Source: Actinoalloteichus hoggarensis
GTDB taxonomy: Bacteria > Actinomycetota > Actinomycetes > Mycobacteriales > Pseudonocardiaceae
Reading direction: 5' to 3'
NCBI RefSeq assembly: GCF_002234535.1
Contig: NZ_CP022521.1
Coordinates: forward strand, 5,688,001 to 5,752,000
DNA: 64,000 nt
The notes below the pieces were generated by a model. The model was not told where the DNA came from. It saw nothing but the letters and a program-made list of their open reading frames with translations, and searched no databases. The position numbers and the translations under genes are program-made. How positions within the stretch are numbered: position 1 is the first letter of the stretch; each line of letters opens with the position of its first letter. Positions 29,237-37,559 of the stretch are shown here, in pieces.

Positions 29237-29827
29237 TCACCCGGACACCGGCACGGCGCCGAACTGGGCGGCCAACATCGTCAGGCGTCGTCGCCGCTCT
29301 CCGGGGCGCAGCCGCCCGCCTCGGTCGAGCATGACGAGGCCGTGGACGGCGCTCCAGCCGATCTCGGTCAGCGTCTCCACGTCTCGGCCGTCGGCGACGG
29401 CGGCGAACACCGCCCGCACCGCGTCGAAGGCCTCGCGCAGTGGAGCAGGCGTGTCCTCGGTTCCGAAGGCCAGCTCGGTCGTCCGGACGAACATCGCGTC
29501 GTAGACGGCCGGGTTGGCCGTGGCGAAGTCCACGTAGGCGGCGACAGCGGCGGCCAGCGCGTCCCTCGGTGCGCCGCCGTCGGCCGAGGCCTTCCGCAGC
29601 GTGACGGCCAGTTCGGCGAAGCCCTCCGACGCGACGGCGGCGATGATCTCGTCCTTGCCGCCGCTGAAGTGGCTGTAGAGGACGGGCTGGCTGTACTCGA
29701 TCCGCTCGGCGAGTCGGCGCGTGGTGACGACGTCCCAGCCCTCGGCCTCGGCCAGTTCCCTGGCGGTCGTCACGATCAGCCGACGGCGGTCGGCCCGCTC
29801 CCGTTCTCGGCGCTGCGCGATGGACAC
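29237..29827 (-). CDS. TetR-family repressor
   Basis: This 196-residue protein has an N-terminal helix-turn-helix (ARELAEAEGWDVVTTRRLAERI, continuing SQPVLYSHFSGGKDEII) and a C-terminal TetR_C-like ligand domain (from about 80 on, DALAAAVAAYVDFATANPAVYDAMF). The GTG at 29827 is chosen because the frame above it runs through the operator DNA. It is divergent from the DUF4267 membrane gene, 86 bp away. Two copies of CTAGC-N3-GCTAG lie in the gap, one beside each start codon, so it probably represses itself and its neighbour. The ligand is unknown. Confidence 0.88.
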   Translation of the reverse strand: MSIAQRRERERADRRRLIVTTARELAEAEGWDVVTTRRLAERIEYSQPVLYSHFSGGKDEIIAAVASEGFAELAVTLRKASADGGAPRDALAAAVAAYVDFATANPAVYDAMFVRTTELAFGTEDTPAPLREAFDAVRAVFAAVADGRDVETLTEIGWSAVHGLVMLDRGGRLRPGERRRRLTMLAAQFGAVPVSG

Positions 29828-29837
29828 GGTCTGGATT

Positions 29838-29900
29838 CTAGCGACGCTAGCATTCGACTCCACTTGAATGTAGCGTCGACACAAAATCTAGCAACGCTAG
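29838..29900. promoter_or_regulatory. Pair of TetR-type operators
   Basis: CTAGCGACGCTAG (29838-29850) and CTAGCAACGCTAG (29888-29900) are matching 13-bp dyads separated by 37 bp. The first is 10 bases from the TetR start codon and the second 13 bases from the DUF4267 start. Paired identical dyads in a tetR-flanked gap are strong candidates for its operators. Confidence 0.75.
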
Positions 29901-29913
29901 AATTGGAGGCGGT

Positions 29914-30345
29914 GTGCGGCTCAGACGTCTGGCCCTCGGTGTGGCGGTCCTGCTCGCCCTCGGCATCATCGCCATCGGCAGCCGGTTCCTGCTGGCGCCG
30001 GGACAGGCCGCGATCGGCTTCGGCATCCCGGCCACGACGGGCGGCGGAGAGGCCTACCTCGCGGCCAAGGGCCTCCGGGACATCGCCTCGGGCCTGATCG
30101 GCCTGCTGATCCTGGCCGTCGGCACCCACCGGGTCCTGGCCTGGTACCTGCTCGGAGCGACGATCATCCCGATCGGCGACGTCCTCATCGTCCTCTCCCA
30201 CGGCGGATCGCCCGCGGTGGCCCTCGGCGTGCACGGTGCCACGGCTGCCGTGATGGCGTCGACGGCCGTTGTACTACTACGCGGCAGCGATCCGACACGC
30301 TCACGTCTCGAATCGAGGGAGATGACGTCCGGACCGACGAGCTGA
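29914..30345 (+). CDS. DUF4267 family membrane protein
   Basis: This 143-residue protein has four hydrophobic segments: LALGVAVLLALGIIAIG near the N terminus, IASGLIGLLILAVG, VLAWYLLGATIIPIGDVLIV, and a last one near 115. The pattern GLRDIASGLIGL matches DUF4267 proteins, small four-helix membrane proteins of unknown function often paired with a TetR repressor. GGAGG precedes the GTG by four bases. Its promoter region holds a TetR operator, so expression probably depends on the ligand of the divergent repressor. Confidence 0.82.
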   Translation: MRLRRLALGVAVLLALGIIAIGSRFLLAPGQAAIGFGIPATTGGGEAYLAAKGLRDIASGLIGLLILAVGTHRVLAWYLLGATIIPIGDVLIVLSHGGSPAVALGVHGATAAVMASTAVVLLRGSDPTRSRLESREMTSGPTS

Positions 30346-30452
30346 TCTCACGGCCCGACACCGGGTACCGCACCCGTCCGACGACGCCGCAGCCGGCGTG
30401 TCCTCGACTTCGTCCGCGCCCGTCCCGCTCGCCGAGGCCGACCCTGCCCGGG

Positions 30453-31613
30453 TCAACGCACCCGCATGCCCTTGCGCCACACGGCATGCGTGAGCGGGAC
30501 GCCCGGTCGGTAGGCCAGGTGCGTCACCGAGGGCGCGTCCAGGACGTGGACGTCGGCTCGGGCACCGGGCCGCAGCACCCCGACCGCGCCGTCGCCGGTC
30601 TCCCGCCGCAGCGCCCTGGCCCCGCCCCACGTCGCCGCCCGCACCGCCTCCTCGACGCTCAATCCCATCTGCAGCACCGCGGTCGCGACGCAGAACGCCA
30701 TCGACGACGTGTACGACGAACCCGGATTGCAGTTCGAGGCGAGCGCCACCGTCGCGCCCGCGTCGAGGAGTTCCCGGCCGGGCGGCAACGGCTGACGAGT
30801 GGACAGGTCGCAGGCGGGCAGCAGCGTCGCCACCGTCGTGGAGCCCGCCAACGCGGCGATGTCGGAGTCCGCGAGATGCGTGCAGTGGTCGACGCTGGCC
30901 GCGCCCTCCTCCACCGCGAGCCGCACGCCGGGGCCGCGCCCGAGCTGGTTGCCGTGGACCCGCAGTCCGAGCCCCTGATCGGCCGCCGCGCGCAGCACCC
31001 GGCGCGACTGCTCCTCGTCGAAGGCACCGGTCTCGCAGAACACGTCGGCCCATCGGACGTGCGGCGCGACGGCGACGAGCATCGGGCCGCACACCAGGTC
31101 CAGATACTCCCGCGCGTCGGTGCCCGGCGGCACCAGATGCGCGCCGAGGAACGTGACCTCGTCGGCCTGCTCCGCCGCGATCCGCGCCGCCCGCACCTCG
31201 TCCTCGACGGTCAGCCCGTAGCCGGTCTTGGTCTCCACGCAGGTGGTGCCCTGCGCGGCTGCCTCGGCCAGGTGGCGTCGCAGTCCGTCGGCCAGTTCCG
31301 TGTCCGTCGCCGCTCGGGTCGCGCCGACGGTCACGGCGATGCCGCCTGCCTGGTAGGCCGCCCCCGCCATCCTGGCCTCGAACTCGGCGGTGCGGTCGCC
31401 CGCGAACACCAGGTGGGTGTGGCTGTCCACCCACCCCGGCAGGACGGCGCGGCCCGCCACGTCGACCCGCTCGTCGGCGTCGGGCGCCGACGCGGCCGAG
31501 CCGACCCAGGCGACCCGGTCGCCGTCGAGCACGATCGCGGCGGAGGCGAGCCTGCCGAGCTCGTCGTCGTTGGTGGTCAGCTCGCCGATGCCGGTGATCA
31601 GGATGCTCGTCAT
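30453..31613 (-). CDS. hutI: Imidazolonepropionase
   Basis: This 386-residue metal-dependent amidohydrolase opens the ring of imidazolone propionate to N-formimino-L-glutamate, the third step of histidine breakdown. It has the metal-binding [12 protein letters not shown] motif, then [28 protein letters not shown] and [15 protein letters not shown], all specific to HutI. The ATG at 31613 overlaps the hutF stop (ATGA), so the genes are coupled. It is the last gene of the M20 hydrolase-hutF-hutI operon. Confidence 0.96.
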   Translation of the reverse strand: MTSILITGIGELTTNDDELGRLASAAIVLDGDRVAWVGSAASAPDADERVDVAGRAVLPGWVDSHTHLVFAGDRTAEFEARMAGAAYQAGGIAVTVGATRAATDTELADGLRRHLAEAAAQGTTCVETKTGYGLTVEDEVRAARIAAEQADEVTFLGAHLVPPGTDAREYLDLVCGPMLVAVAPHVRWADVFCETGAFDEEQSRRVLRAAADQGLGLRVHGNQLGRGPGVRLAVEEGAASVDHCTHLADSDIAALAGSTTVATLLPACDLSTRQPLPPGRELLDAGATVALASNCNPGSSYTSSMAFCVATAVLQMGLSVEEAVRAATWGGARALRRETGDGAVGVLRPGARADVHVLDAPSVTHLAYRPGVPLTHAVWRKGMRVR

Positions 31614-32959
31614 CGCCGCAGCTCCTCGATGGCCTCGCGCATCAACGCGGCCGGATCGCCGAGCGTGAGGTGCGTGCGGTCCCGCACCACCGGCCTGCCC
31701 TCGATGATCACGTCGCGGACGTCGCCCGCCGTCGCGGCGAAGATCGCCGCGGCGGGCTCGATGCCTGCCAGATGCACGCCGTCCAGGTCCAACGTCACCA
31801 GGTCGGCCCGCGCGCCCGTCTCGATCACCCCGGTGGACGCCCAGCCGAGCGAGGCGTGTCCCGTCGCCGTCGCCGTGGTCCACAGTTCCGCCGCGCTGAA
31901 GTGGCCGCGGGTCTCGGTGCGCAGCCGCTCATGCATCTCCACGGCCCTGGCCTCGGTGAACAGGTCGATGACCGAGTGTCCGTCGCTGCCGAGGGACAGC
32001 GGCGAGCCCGCGTCCGCGAGAGCGCGGCCCAGGCCGATGCCGTCCGCGAGATCCTGTTCGGTGGTGGGACACAGGCAGACGCCGGTGGTGGTCGAGCCCA
32101 GCAGCTCGATGTCGGGGACGCTCAGGTGCGTGGCGTGCACGGCGGTGGTCAGCTCACCGAGCACCCCGTGCTCGGCGAGGAGCCGGGTGGGGCTGACGCC
32201 GTGCGTGGCCTGGCAGGCGTCGTTCTCGGCGCGCTGCTCGGAGAGGTGGACGTGCAGCGGCGCGTGGAATCGCCGCGACCAGCCCGCGACGACGCTCAAC
32301 GCCTCGGCGGGCACGCCGCGCACCGAGTGGACGGCCGCGCCGATCCGCACCCGGTAGGGGTCGACGCCGGGTCGGTCGGTCAGCTGGGCGAGCAGGGCCT
32401 CGGCCCGCACCGCCCAGCCGTCGGCGTCGACGTCGCCGAAACGCAGCTGCACGCCCTCCAGAGGCTTGCCGAAGCCGCCCGCCAGATAGCAGGTGTCCAG
32501 CAGCGTGATCCGCAGCCCGGCGTCCCTGGCGGCGGCGACCAGCGCGAGCCCCATCTCGTTGGGGTCGTCGTACCGGATGCCGCCGATGTCGTGATGCAGG
32601 TAGTGGAACTCGCCGACGCTGGTGATGCCCGCCAACACCATCTCGCCGTACACGGCGCGCGCGAGCCGGTAGTAGCTCTCGGGATTCAGCCGTTCGGCGA
32701 GCGCGTACATCTGCTTGCGCCACGTCCAGAAGGTTCCGCCGCCGACGTGGGTCCGGCCCCGCAGCGCGCGGTGGAAGGCGTGGGAATGGGCGTTGGCCAA
32801 ACCCGGCACGGCGAGGCCGTCGAGCCGGGCGGCGTCCGGCGGGGCCGCCACCCCCGGCCGGACGGTGTGGAACCGTCCGTCGGCGATCTCCAGCAGCACG
32901 CCCCACTCCACGCGGGGAGCATCGCCGCCGACAAGTGCGTAGGGCGCCCAGCAACGCAT
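31610..32959 (-). CDS. hutF: Formimidoylglutamate deiminase
   Basis: This 449-residue amidohydrolase converts N-formimino-L-glutamate to N-formyl-L-glutamate and ammonia. Metal ligands appear in [17 protein letters not shown] and later in [17 protein letters not shown], with [14 protein letters not shown] between. [18 protein letters not shown] is typical of HutF. The ATG at 32959 overlaps the stop of the upstream M20 hydrolase by one base; a GTG one codon earlier is equally possible. Its presence means histidine is broken down by the five-step route through N-formylglutamate. Confidence 0.94.
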   Translation of the reverse strand: MRCWAPYALVGGDAPRVEWGVLLEIADGRFHTVRPGVAAPPDAARLDGLAVPGLANAHSHAFHRALRGRTHVGGGTFWTWRKQMYALAERLNPESYYRLARAVYGEMVLAGITSVGEFHYLHHDIGGIRYDDPNEMGLALVAAARDAGLRITLLDTCYLAGGFGKPLEGVQLRFGDVDADGWAVRAEALLAQLTDRPGVDPYRVRIGAAVHSVRGVPAEALSVVAGWSRRFHAPLHVHLSEQRAENDACQATHGVSPTRLLAEHGVLGELTTAVHATHLSVPDIELLGSTTTGVCLCPTTEQDLADGIGLGRALADAGSPLSLGSDGHSVIDLFTEARAVEMHERLRTETRGHFSAAELWTTATATGHASLGWASTGVIETGARADLVTLDLDGVHLAGIEPAAAIFAATAGDVRDVIIEGRPVVRDRTHLTLGDPAALMREAIEELRR

Positions 32960-34236
32960 CACGCGAGCTTCTCCAGGACAGTGGTCAGTGCCTGCACGCC
33001 GGCCTCGCAGTCCTCAGGTTCCGCATGTTCGGCGGGGGCATGACTCACCCCCGTCGGGTTGCGCACGAAGAGCATAGCCGTGGGCACCCGGGCCGCCAGG
33101 ACTCCCGCGTCATGACCGGCCCCGGTCGGCAGGGCGGGGACGCCGCCCAACGCGGCGGACAGGTCGTCCCGCAGGGTCGAGTCGAAGACGACGGTGTCGC
33201 CGTAGGACTCCTCGGTGATCCGCACCGCGCAGCCCTCCGCCTCGGCCGCCTCCGTCGCGGCCTCTCGGATGCGATCCACGACGGTCCGCGTCCTGGCGTC
33301 GTCCTCGGCGCGGGCGTCGAGCCACAGATCCACCGAGGAGGCGATCACGTTGGTGCCGCCGGGGTTGGGCACCAGACGTCCCACGGTGGCCCTGGCGCCC
33401 TCGACCTCGGCGGCGATCCGCCGAGCGGCCAGCACCAGTCCGGCGGCCGACAGCATCGGGTCCCGACGGTCGGCGATGGGCGTGGCGCCCGCGTGATTGC
33501 CCTCGCCGGTGAAGGAGAACCGCCAGCGGCCGTGCGCGAGGATCGAGGATGCGACGCCGACCGGGGCGGCCTGGTCGATCAGGCCGCGGCCCTGCTCGAC
33601 GTGCAGCTCGACGAAACAGCCGATCCGCGACAGGGCCTCGTCATCCCGGCCGAGCCCGGCGGGGTCCAGGCCTGCGGCGGTCATCGCCTCGCCGAGACTC
33701 ACCCCGTCGGGATCGCGCAGCGCCGCGGCCTTCGCCGGGTCGATGGTGCCCGCGAGCAGCCGCGAACCGAGACACGCGACGCCGAAACGGCCGCCCTCCT
33801 CCTCGGCGAACACGACGAGCGCCAGCGGCCTGCGCGGCGTGAAGCCCTTGGCTCGTAGCTCGTCGACGGCGGCCAGCGCGCTCACCACGCCCAGCGGGCC
33901 GTCGAAGGCACCGCCGCCGGGCACGGAGTCGAGGTGACTGCCGGTGATGACGGCGTCGGGTCCCGGCCTCCCCCACCATGCCCAGATGTTGCCGTTGCGG
34001 TCGGTGCGGACATCGAGGTCTCGCCGCCGGGCCTGCTCGACGAACCAGGCGCGCAGGTCGAGTTCGGCGTGGTCGTAGCCGTGTCGGGAGAAGCCGCCTC
34101 GGCGGCGGTCCGACCCGACGTCGGCGATGGCGGCCAGCAGGCCGGTGGCCGTGGCCTTGGTCGCCGACGGAGTCTGCGACGACGTCGGATGCGGGGACGC
34201 GGTCTGCGACGGCGTCGGGTGCGGCGAGCCGGACAT
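32959..34236 (-). CDS. M20-family amidohydrolase (allantoate amidohydrolase-like)
   Basis: This 425-residue enzyme belongs to the M20 group of Zn or Mn amidohydrolases that includes allantoate amidohydrolase and N-carbamoyl-amino-acid hydrolases. Motifs include ITGSHLDSVPGGGAFDGPLG (metal ligands), VVFAEEEGGRFGVACLGSR, and the dimerisation part GVASSILAHGRWRFSFTGEGNHAG. The ATG at 34236 begins a short Ser/Pro/Thr-rich lead before the fold; the open frame above it is not supported. It is coupled to hutF and hutI. No hutG is present in the window, so it may remove the formyl group from N-formylglutamate. That activity is an inference from context. Confidence 0.88.
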   Translation of the reverse strand: MSGSPHPTPSQTASPHPTSSQTPSATKATATGLLAAIADVGSDRRRGGFSRHGYDHAELDLRAWFVEQARRRDLDVRTDRNGNIWAWWGRPGPDAVITGSHLDSVPGGGAFDGPLGVVSALAAVDELRAKGFTPRRPLALVVFAEEEGGRFGVACLGSRLLAGTIDPAKAAALRDPDGVSLGEAMTAAGLDPAGLGRDDEALSRIGCFVELHVEQGRGLIDQAAPVGVASSILAHGRWRFSFTGEGNHAGATPIADRRDPMLSAAGLVLAARRIAAEVEGARATVGRLVPNPGGTNVIASSVDLWLDARAEDDARTRTVVDRIREAATEAAEAEGCAVRITEESYGDTVVFDSTLRDDLSAALGGVPALPTGAGHDAGVLAARVPTAMLFVRNPTGVSHAPAEHAEPEDCEAGVQALTTVLEKLA

Positions 34237-34609
34237 GGCGGGCGGCCTCCTGATCCCGAGACGGAGCGGGTGCTTGCCCCTTACGACACCACATGACTCC
34301 CGGTGAGCGGTCGGTGCACGGCCGCACGCGGCCGAGGGGACTCGTTCGTGGGCACCACCTTCCTGACGGGGCGGGGTCGGCGCAGGGTCCCGGGTGTCGT
34401 CGACGAGCCGCGACCGCTGGAGTTCACTCACTGTCGAGGACCGTCGTCGTGCATCACCTCCCCTTCGGCAGGCTGCTGGTCACACGGTCACGTCGGGGGC
34501 AGACGCGATCCGCGCTCGGCGTGGTTCAGGAGCGGGCCGGCCGGGCGCGGGCACCGGGCACCGGCCGCGGCGGCCGCTCATCGGGCGGATCGGTGCCTCC
34601 CGTGACCGC
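34237..34609. other. Gene-free stretch upstream of the M20-hutF-hutI operon
   Basis: No gene is recognised here. It must contain the promoter of the M20-hutF-hutI operon, read on the minus strand, but no convincing -35/-10 pair was found. Confidence 0.35.
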
Positions 34610-35257
34610 TCAGTGGAAGGCGAGGGCGCCGGAGCCCCGCGGAACCCAGAGTCCGCCGGGCACCCGCAGAGCATGCTCGGGCGCGCCGCGCTCTCCTGGT
34701 GCGGGCAGCTCGATCAGCTCGCCGACCACGCTGAGGAAGTCGCCCTCGCTCCGCCACACCAGGTCGTCGTCGAGCGCTGCCGGACCAGCGCAGCGACAGC
34801 CGGACGATCGGAAACGGACGGCCGTGGTGTCGTCCTCGGCACGTAGATGGACGGCGTCGACGTATCCGGGCCAGCCGTAGGTGTAGAGCAGCGTGAAAGG
34901 CACCTGGTCGTCGCCGGGAGCGTGGGAGGCGGTGAATCCGCGGCGGGTGAGGACGTCCAGCGCCTCGTCGACCGTGCCCGGTGCGGGGCGGCGCCGCCGC
35001 GCGTCGGCCGACGACCTCGGTTGTGGGGCCGTGGGACGCGGCGGAGCGGGCCGAGGGGGCTGGGGACGCGGGGGCAGCGGTCGGGCCGAGGCGTTCCGAG
35101 GGTGCGCGGGCAGCGCGGTCCGGGACGCGCCGGCCGCCGCCCGACCGGCGCGGGCATCCCCGGGCTCGTCACCCGGTGCACGCGGCGACGGGGCAGGCCC
35201 AGTGATCGTGTCGGAGCCTCTCCTGCCGGCGGGGAACGCGTGATCGTGCTGGGTCAT
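34610..35257 (-). CDS. Conserved hypothetical protein with Pro-rich N-terminal region
   Basis: The 215-residue product has a disordered N-terminal half rich in Pro, Arg and Ala (to about residue 95). An ordered C-terminal domain follows, with VDEALDVLTRRGFTASHAPG, FTLLYTYGWPGYVDAVHLRAE, LVWRSEGDFLSVVGELIELP and GGLWVPRGSG. I recognise the C-terminal pattern as an actinobacterial family without known function. It lies between the toxin cassette and the M20-hutF-hutI operon, with about 370 bases downstream and 550 upstream free of genes. Whether it belongs to the toxin island is unclear. Confidence 0.65.
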   Translation of the reverse strand: MTQHDHAFPAGRRGSDTITGPAPSPRAPGDEPGDARAGRAAAGASRTALPAHPRNASARPLPPRPQPPRPAPPRPTAPQPRSSADARRRRPAPGTVDEALDVLTRRGFTASHAPGDDQVPFTLLYTYGWPGYVDAVHLRAEDDTTAVRFRSSGCRCAGPAALDDDLVWRSEGDFLSVVGELIELPAPGERGAPEHALRVPGGLWVPRGSGALAFH

Positions 35258-35806
35258 CGGCGGGTGCTCCGTTCGTCTCGCGGCGATCAGGCCCCGGCGC
35301 TCATGGTGGACGGCCGGAGATCCTGCGGGTTCCTCTGAAGGGACGAGCGCCTTCGCCCGTTATGACGAAGAACCGCCGGAAAAGATTCACGAGGTCGAGA
35401 GACCTGCCGAAAAGGAACGACATGCGCCCTCGTCAGGCCCGTACGCCGGGCTCTGTTCTCCGATGGCATGAGCCCGCCGCGCCGGGCCGACGTGTCGCCG
35501 CGGACGTCCCTGATCGGCGGTCCCCGGACCGACGACGAGCCCGCGATCGCCCGTCGGATGCCGGTTCCGCCGACGGTCGCTTCTCGAATCCCACGGGAAC
35601 GGCGTCGACGTGCCGCACCGTGTCACGGGCCGAACCACAGCCGCCGCGCTCACCGGCGGGCGGCCTGCTTCTCGCCGACCACGACGACGCGTGGATCCGA
35701 CGCACCCCCGAGTGTCGCGACCGTCCGTCCGAGCACGGCGCCGGCTCACGCCGGGTACGAGGCCCGCGGCGATGACGGCCGGTGCGGCGGGCCGCCATCG
35801 CGCCGG
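35258..35806. other. Gene-free stretch between the hypothetical gene and the toxin cassette
   Basis: No supported gene lies in these 549 bases. The open frames are Arg/Ser/Pro-rich shadows. The region between about 35340 and 35420 is relatively AT-rich and could hold the promoter for the minus-strand gene at 34610-35257. Confidence 0.35.
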
Positions 35807-36169
35807 TCAGTCCGCGTGCCGGATGATTCGCTCGATTCCCCAGACCAGATAGATCGGACGCATCCCCTCGGCGCACAATCGGTCGAAGACCTGCTCGGCG
35901 ATCACCCGTTGCCGGTCGAGTCCCGACGTCCCGCTGCGCAGTGTGAGTGAATACGGCATACGTTCGAAGGGAATTCCCGCGTCGTCCTCCATCCCGTGAT
36001 CGGAGTAGAGATCGAAGAAGACGCCGTCGCGTTCAGCCCAGTATTCGCGGTCCGGGTCGTCGTCCCGCTGGAGTGGGATGTCGACGGCCGTCGACACCAG
36101 CCGAGCGACCTCCTCGAGGGAACGGCCGGCACCCGCCGCGTCGAAGAAGACCTCATAGTGATCGGACAT
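35807..36169 (-). CDS. Putative immunity protein of the second toxin cassette
   Basis: This 120-residue acidic protein starts at ATG 36169, abutting the TAG of the toxin gene without a gap. It begins SDHYEVFFDAAGAGRSLEE and has YWAERDGVFFDLYSDHGMED in the middle. The size, acidity and placement directly after a nuclease-type toxin suggest it protects the producer by binding the toxin. It does not resemble the immunity family at 20761 and 22191, in keeping with one immunity protein per toxin type. Function is inferred from position. Confidence 0.7.
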   Translation of the reverse strand: MSDHYEVFFDAAGAGRSLEEVARLVSTAVDIPLQRDDDPDREYWAERDGVFFDLYSDHGMEDDAGIPFERMPYSLTLRSGTSGLDRQRVIAEQVFDRLCAEGMRPIYLVWGIERIIRHAD

Positions 36170-37024
36170 CTAATCGGTCCTCTCCCATTCGAAGTCGAAG
36201 ATCGCACCCCAGATGGAGATCCTGGCGAGTTTCCGGGAGTTCCCCGGGGCACGAAGGAACCGGTGGACGCCTCGTTCGGCGTCCGCGCTGCTCAAGCTCG
36301 TACGCCGTGCGTCGATGACGACCTCGTCGGCCTGACCTCCCCTGCGCACGGTTCGATCCAGGGTGTTCTTCACTCGCCGGTGGTCCGGATCGGCGTCGAG
36401 CAGGGTCTTGAACTCGACGCGCCTGCCGTCCACCAGAGCGTCGGGAGTGCGTTCGGCGGATTCCGGATGCCGGACCACCTCGACAGGGTCGAGGCGGGCG
36501 AGGCGTTCGGCGACGGCCCGCTCCTCGGGGGTGAACGACCCGTCGCCGGGCGGTTCGCGGACGACGCCGGGCCAGGTCGCCGGATCGTCCGTGACGGTGT
36601 CGGCAGGCCGCCGCGGCGCCGAGACGACGGGCGGGCGGGGCGGCCTCGATCCGTCGAGTGGACGGGGCGGCTCCAGCCCGCCGGGCGGACCGGACGACTC
36701 CTCGACGACGGGCGGGCGCACGGGCGGGACGGCACCGACGCCCGCGTCGGCAGGGCCGCCGACCTGATGCACCGCCAGGTAGGCGTGAATCCGCCGGTTG
36801 ACGTCCTGGTAGCGACCACGCGCGCTGACGAGTTCGGCGACGGCCCGTTCGATCAGCGCGGGTACGGCGGCCACGTCCGCGACGGCCGAGCCACGCAGGA
36901 CCACCGCCGCCCTCGGAGCCAGGCCGGCGAGTTCATCGGCGAGCCCGCTCAGCTCCGCGACGGCCAGGTCGGTCTCCGACAGGACGCGCCGAAGCCGAGC
37001 GGCGACGGCGTCGAATCCCGCCAT
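36170..37024 (-). CDS. Polymorphic toxin with C-terminal PD-(D/E)XK-like nuclease domain
   Basis: This 284-residue protein has three parts. Residues 1-90 are a helical domain (AVAARLRRVLSETDLAVAEL to RRIHAYLAV) related to the N-terminal part of the broken toxin at 21099. Residues about 95-160 are a proline-rich linker. The C-terminal 120 residues resemble CdiA-type tRNases, with DALVDGRRVEFK giving D195, E204 and K206 of a PD-(D/E)XK site and basic residues around 215-230. It follows the WXG-type gene by six bases and abuts the immunity gene. The product would be an exported nuclease acting on RNA or DNA of competitors. The exact target is unknown. Confidence 0.78.
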   Translation of the reverse strand: MAGFDAVAARLRRVLSETDLAVAELSGLADELAGLAPRAAVVLRGSAVADVAAVPALIERAVAELVSARGRYQDVNRRIHAYLAVHQVGGPADAGVGAVPPVRPPVVEESSGPPGGLEPPRPLDGSRPPRPPVVSAPRRPADTVTDDPATWPGVVREPPGDGSFTPEERAVAERLARLDPVEVVRHPESAERTPDALVDGRRVEFKTLLDADPDHRRVKNTLDRTVRRGGQADEVVIDARRTSLSSADAERGVHRFLRAPGNSRKLARISIWGAIFDFEWERTD

Positions 37025-37030
37025 GTCCGC

Positions 37031-37288
37031 TCACAACCGCGCCGCATGGGCGCGGAGGAGTTCCGAGCCCTGACGCAGCAGTCCGGCCGCGGCCGTCAGG
37101 TCGCTCGTCACCTCGCGCAGGCCGGCCACGGCGGGAGCGGCCTCGGCATATTCGCTTCCGCGCCATGCCTCGTCCAGTTCTCCTGCGATTTCCGACGCCT
37201 TCTCTCGTTGCCGCGTCAATCGTTCCGCCGGTAGTCGATCCGCGATGTCGAGAAGCTCTCCACGCACCTCGCCTGCGCCACCCATCAC
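37031..37288 (-). CDS. WXG100-like small helical protein, partner of the toxin
   Basis: This 85-residue, all-helical protein has a central Trp-Arg-Gly (residues 42-44, in ELDEAWRGSEYAEA) between two predicted helices, the layout of WXG100 proteins exported by type VII systems. It is the first gene of a three-gene unit with the nuclease toxin and immunity protein. By analogy it would help target the toxin for export. Either GTG 37288 or ATG 37285 could be the start; GGGGG lies just upstream. No secretion machinery genes are in the window. Confidence 0.65.
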   Translation of the reverse strand: MMGGAGEVRGELLDIADRLPAERLTRQREKASEIAGELDEAWRGSEYAEAAPAVAGLREVTSDLTAAAGLLRQGSELLRAHAARL

Positions 37289-37518
37289 ACACCCCCGCAG
37301 CCTGGATCACCGTCCAAGGTAATTGCGCAGGGCATTCCGCGTCAATGAATTCCGAGGATCACGAAAGCAGGTCACCGAAGCGCGCGGCGATAAAGATCAA
37401 CAATGACCGAGCGGAGTTTCACAACGTAATAGACCACAGGCGAGTGATGATCAAGAATGGCCGGACGCGACGGTGGGAAATTCATGATCACCCGGAGTCG
37501 CCGTCACGGCAGGCGAAG

Positions 37519-37554
37519 CCCGGTGCCCGCCGTCGACCGAAGGCGGGCACCGGG
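37519..37554 (-). terminator. Terminator after hutU
   Basis: A 13-bp perfect stem (CCCGGTGCCCGCC with GGCGGGCACCGGG) around a 10-base loop lies just past the hutU stop codon. It would separate hutHU from the toxin cassette transcribed in the same direction. Confidence 0.75.
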
Positions 37555-37559
37555 GCGGA

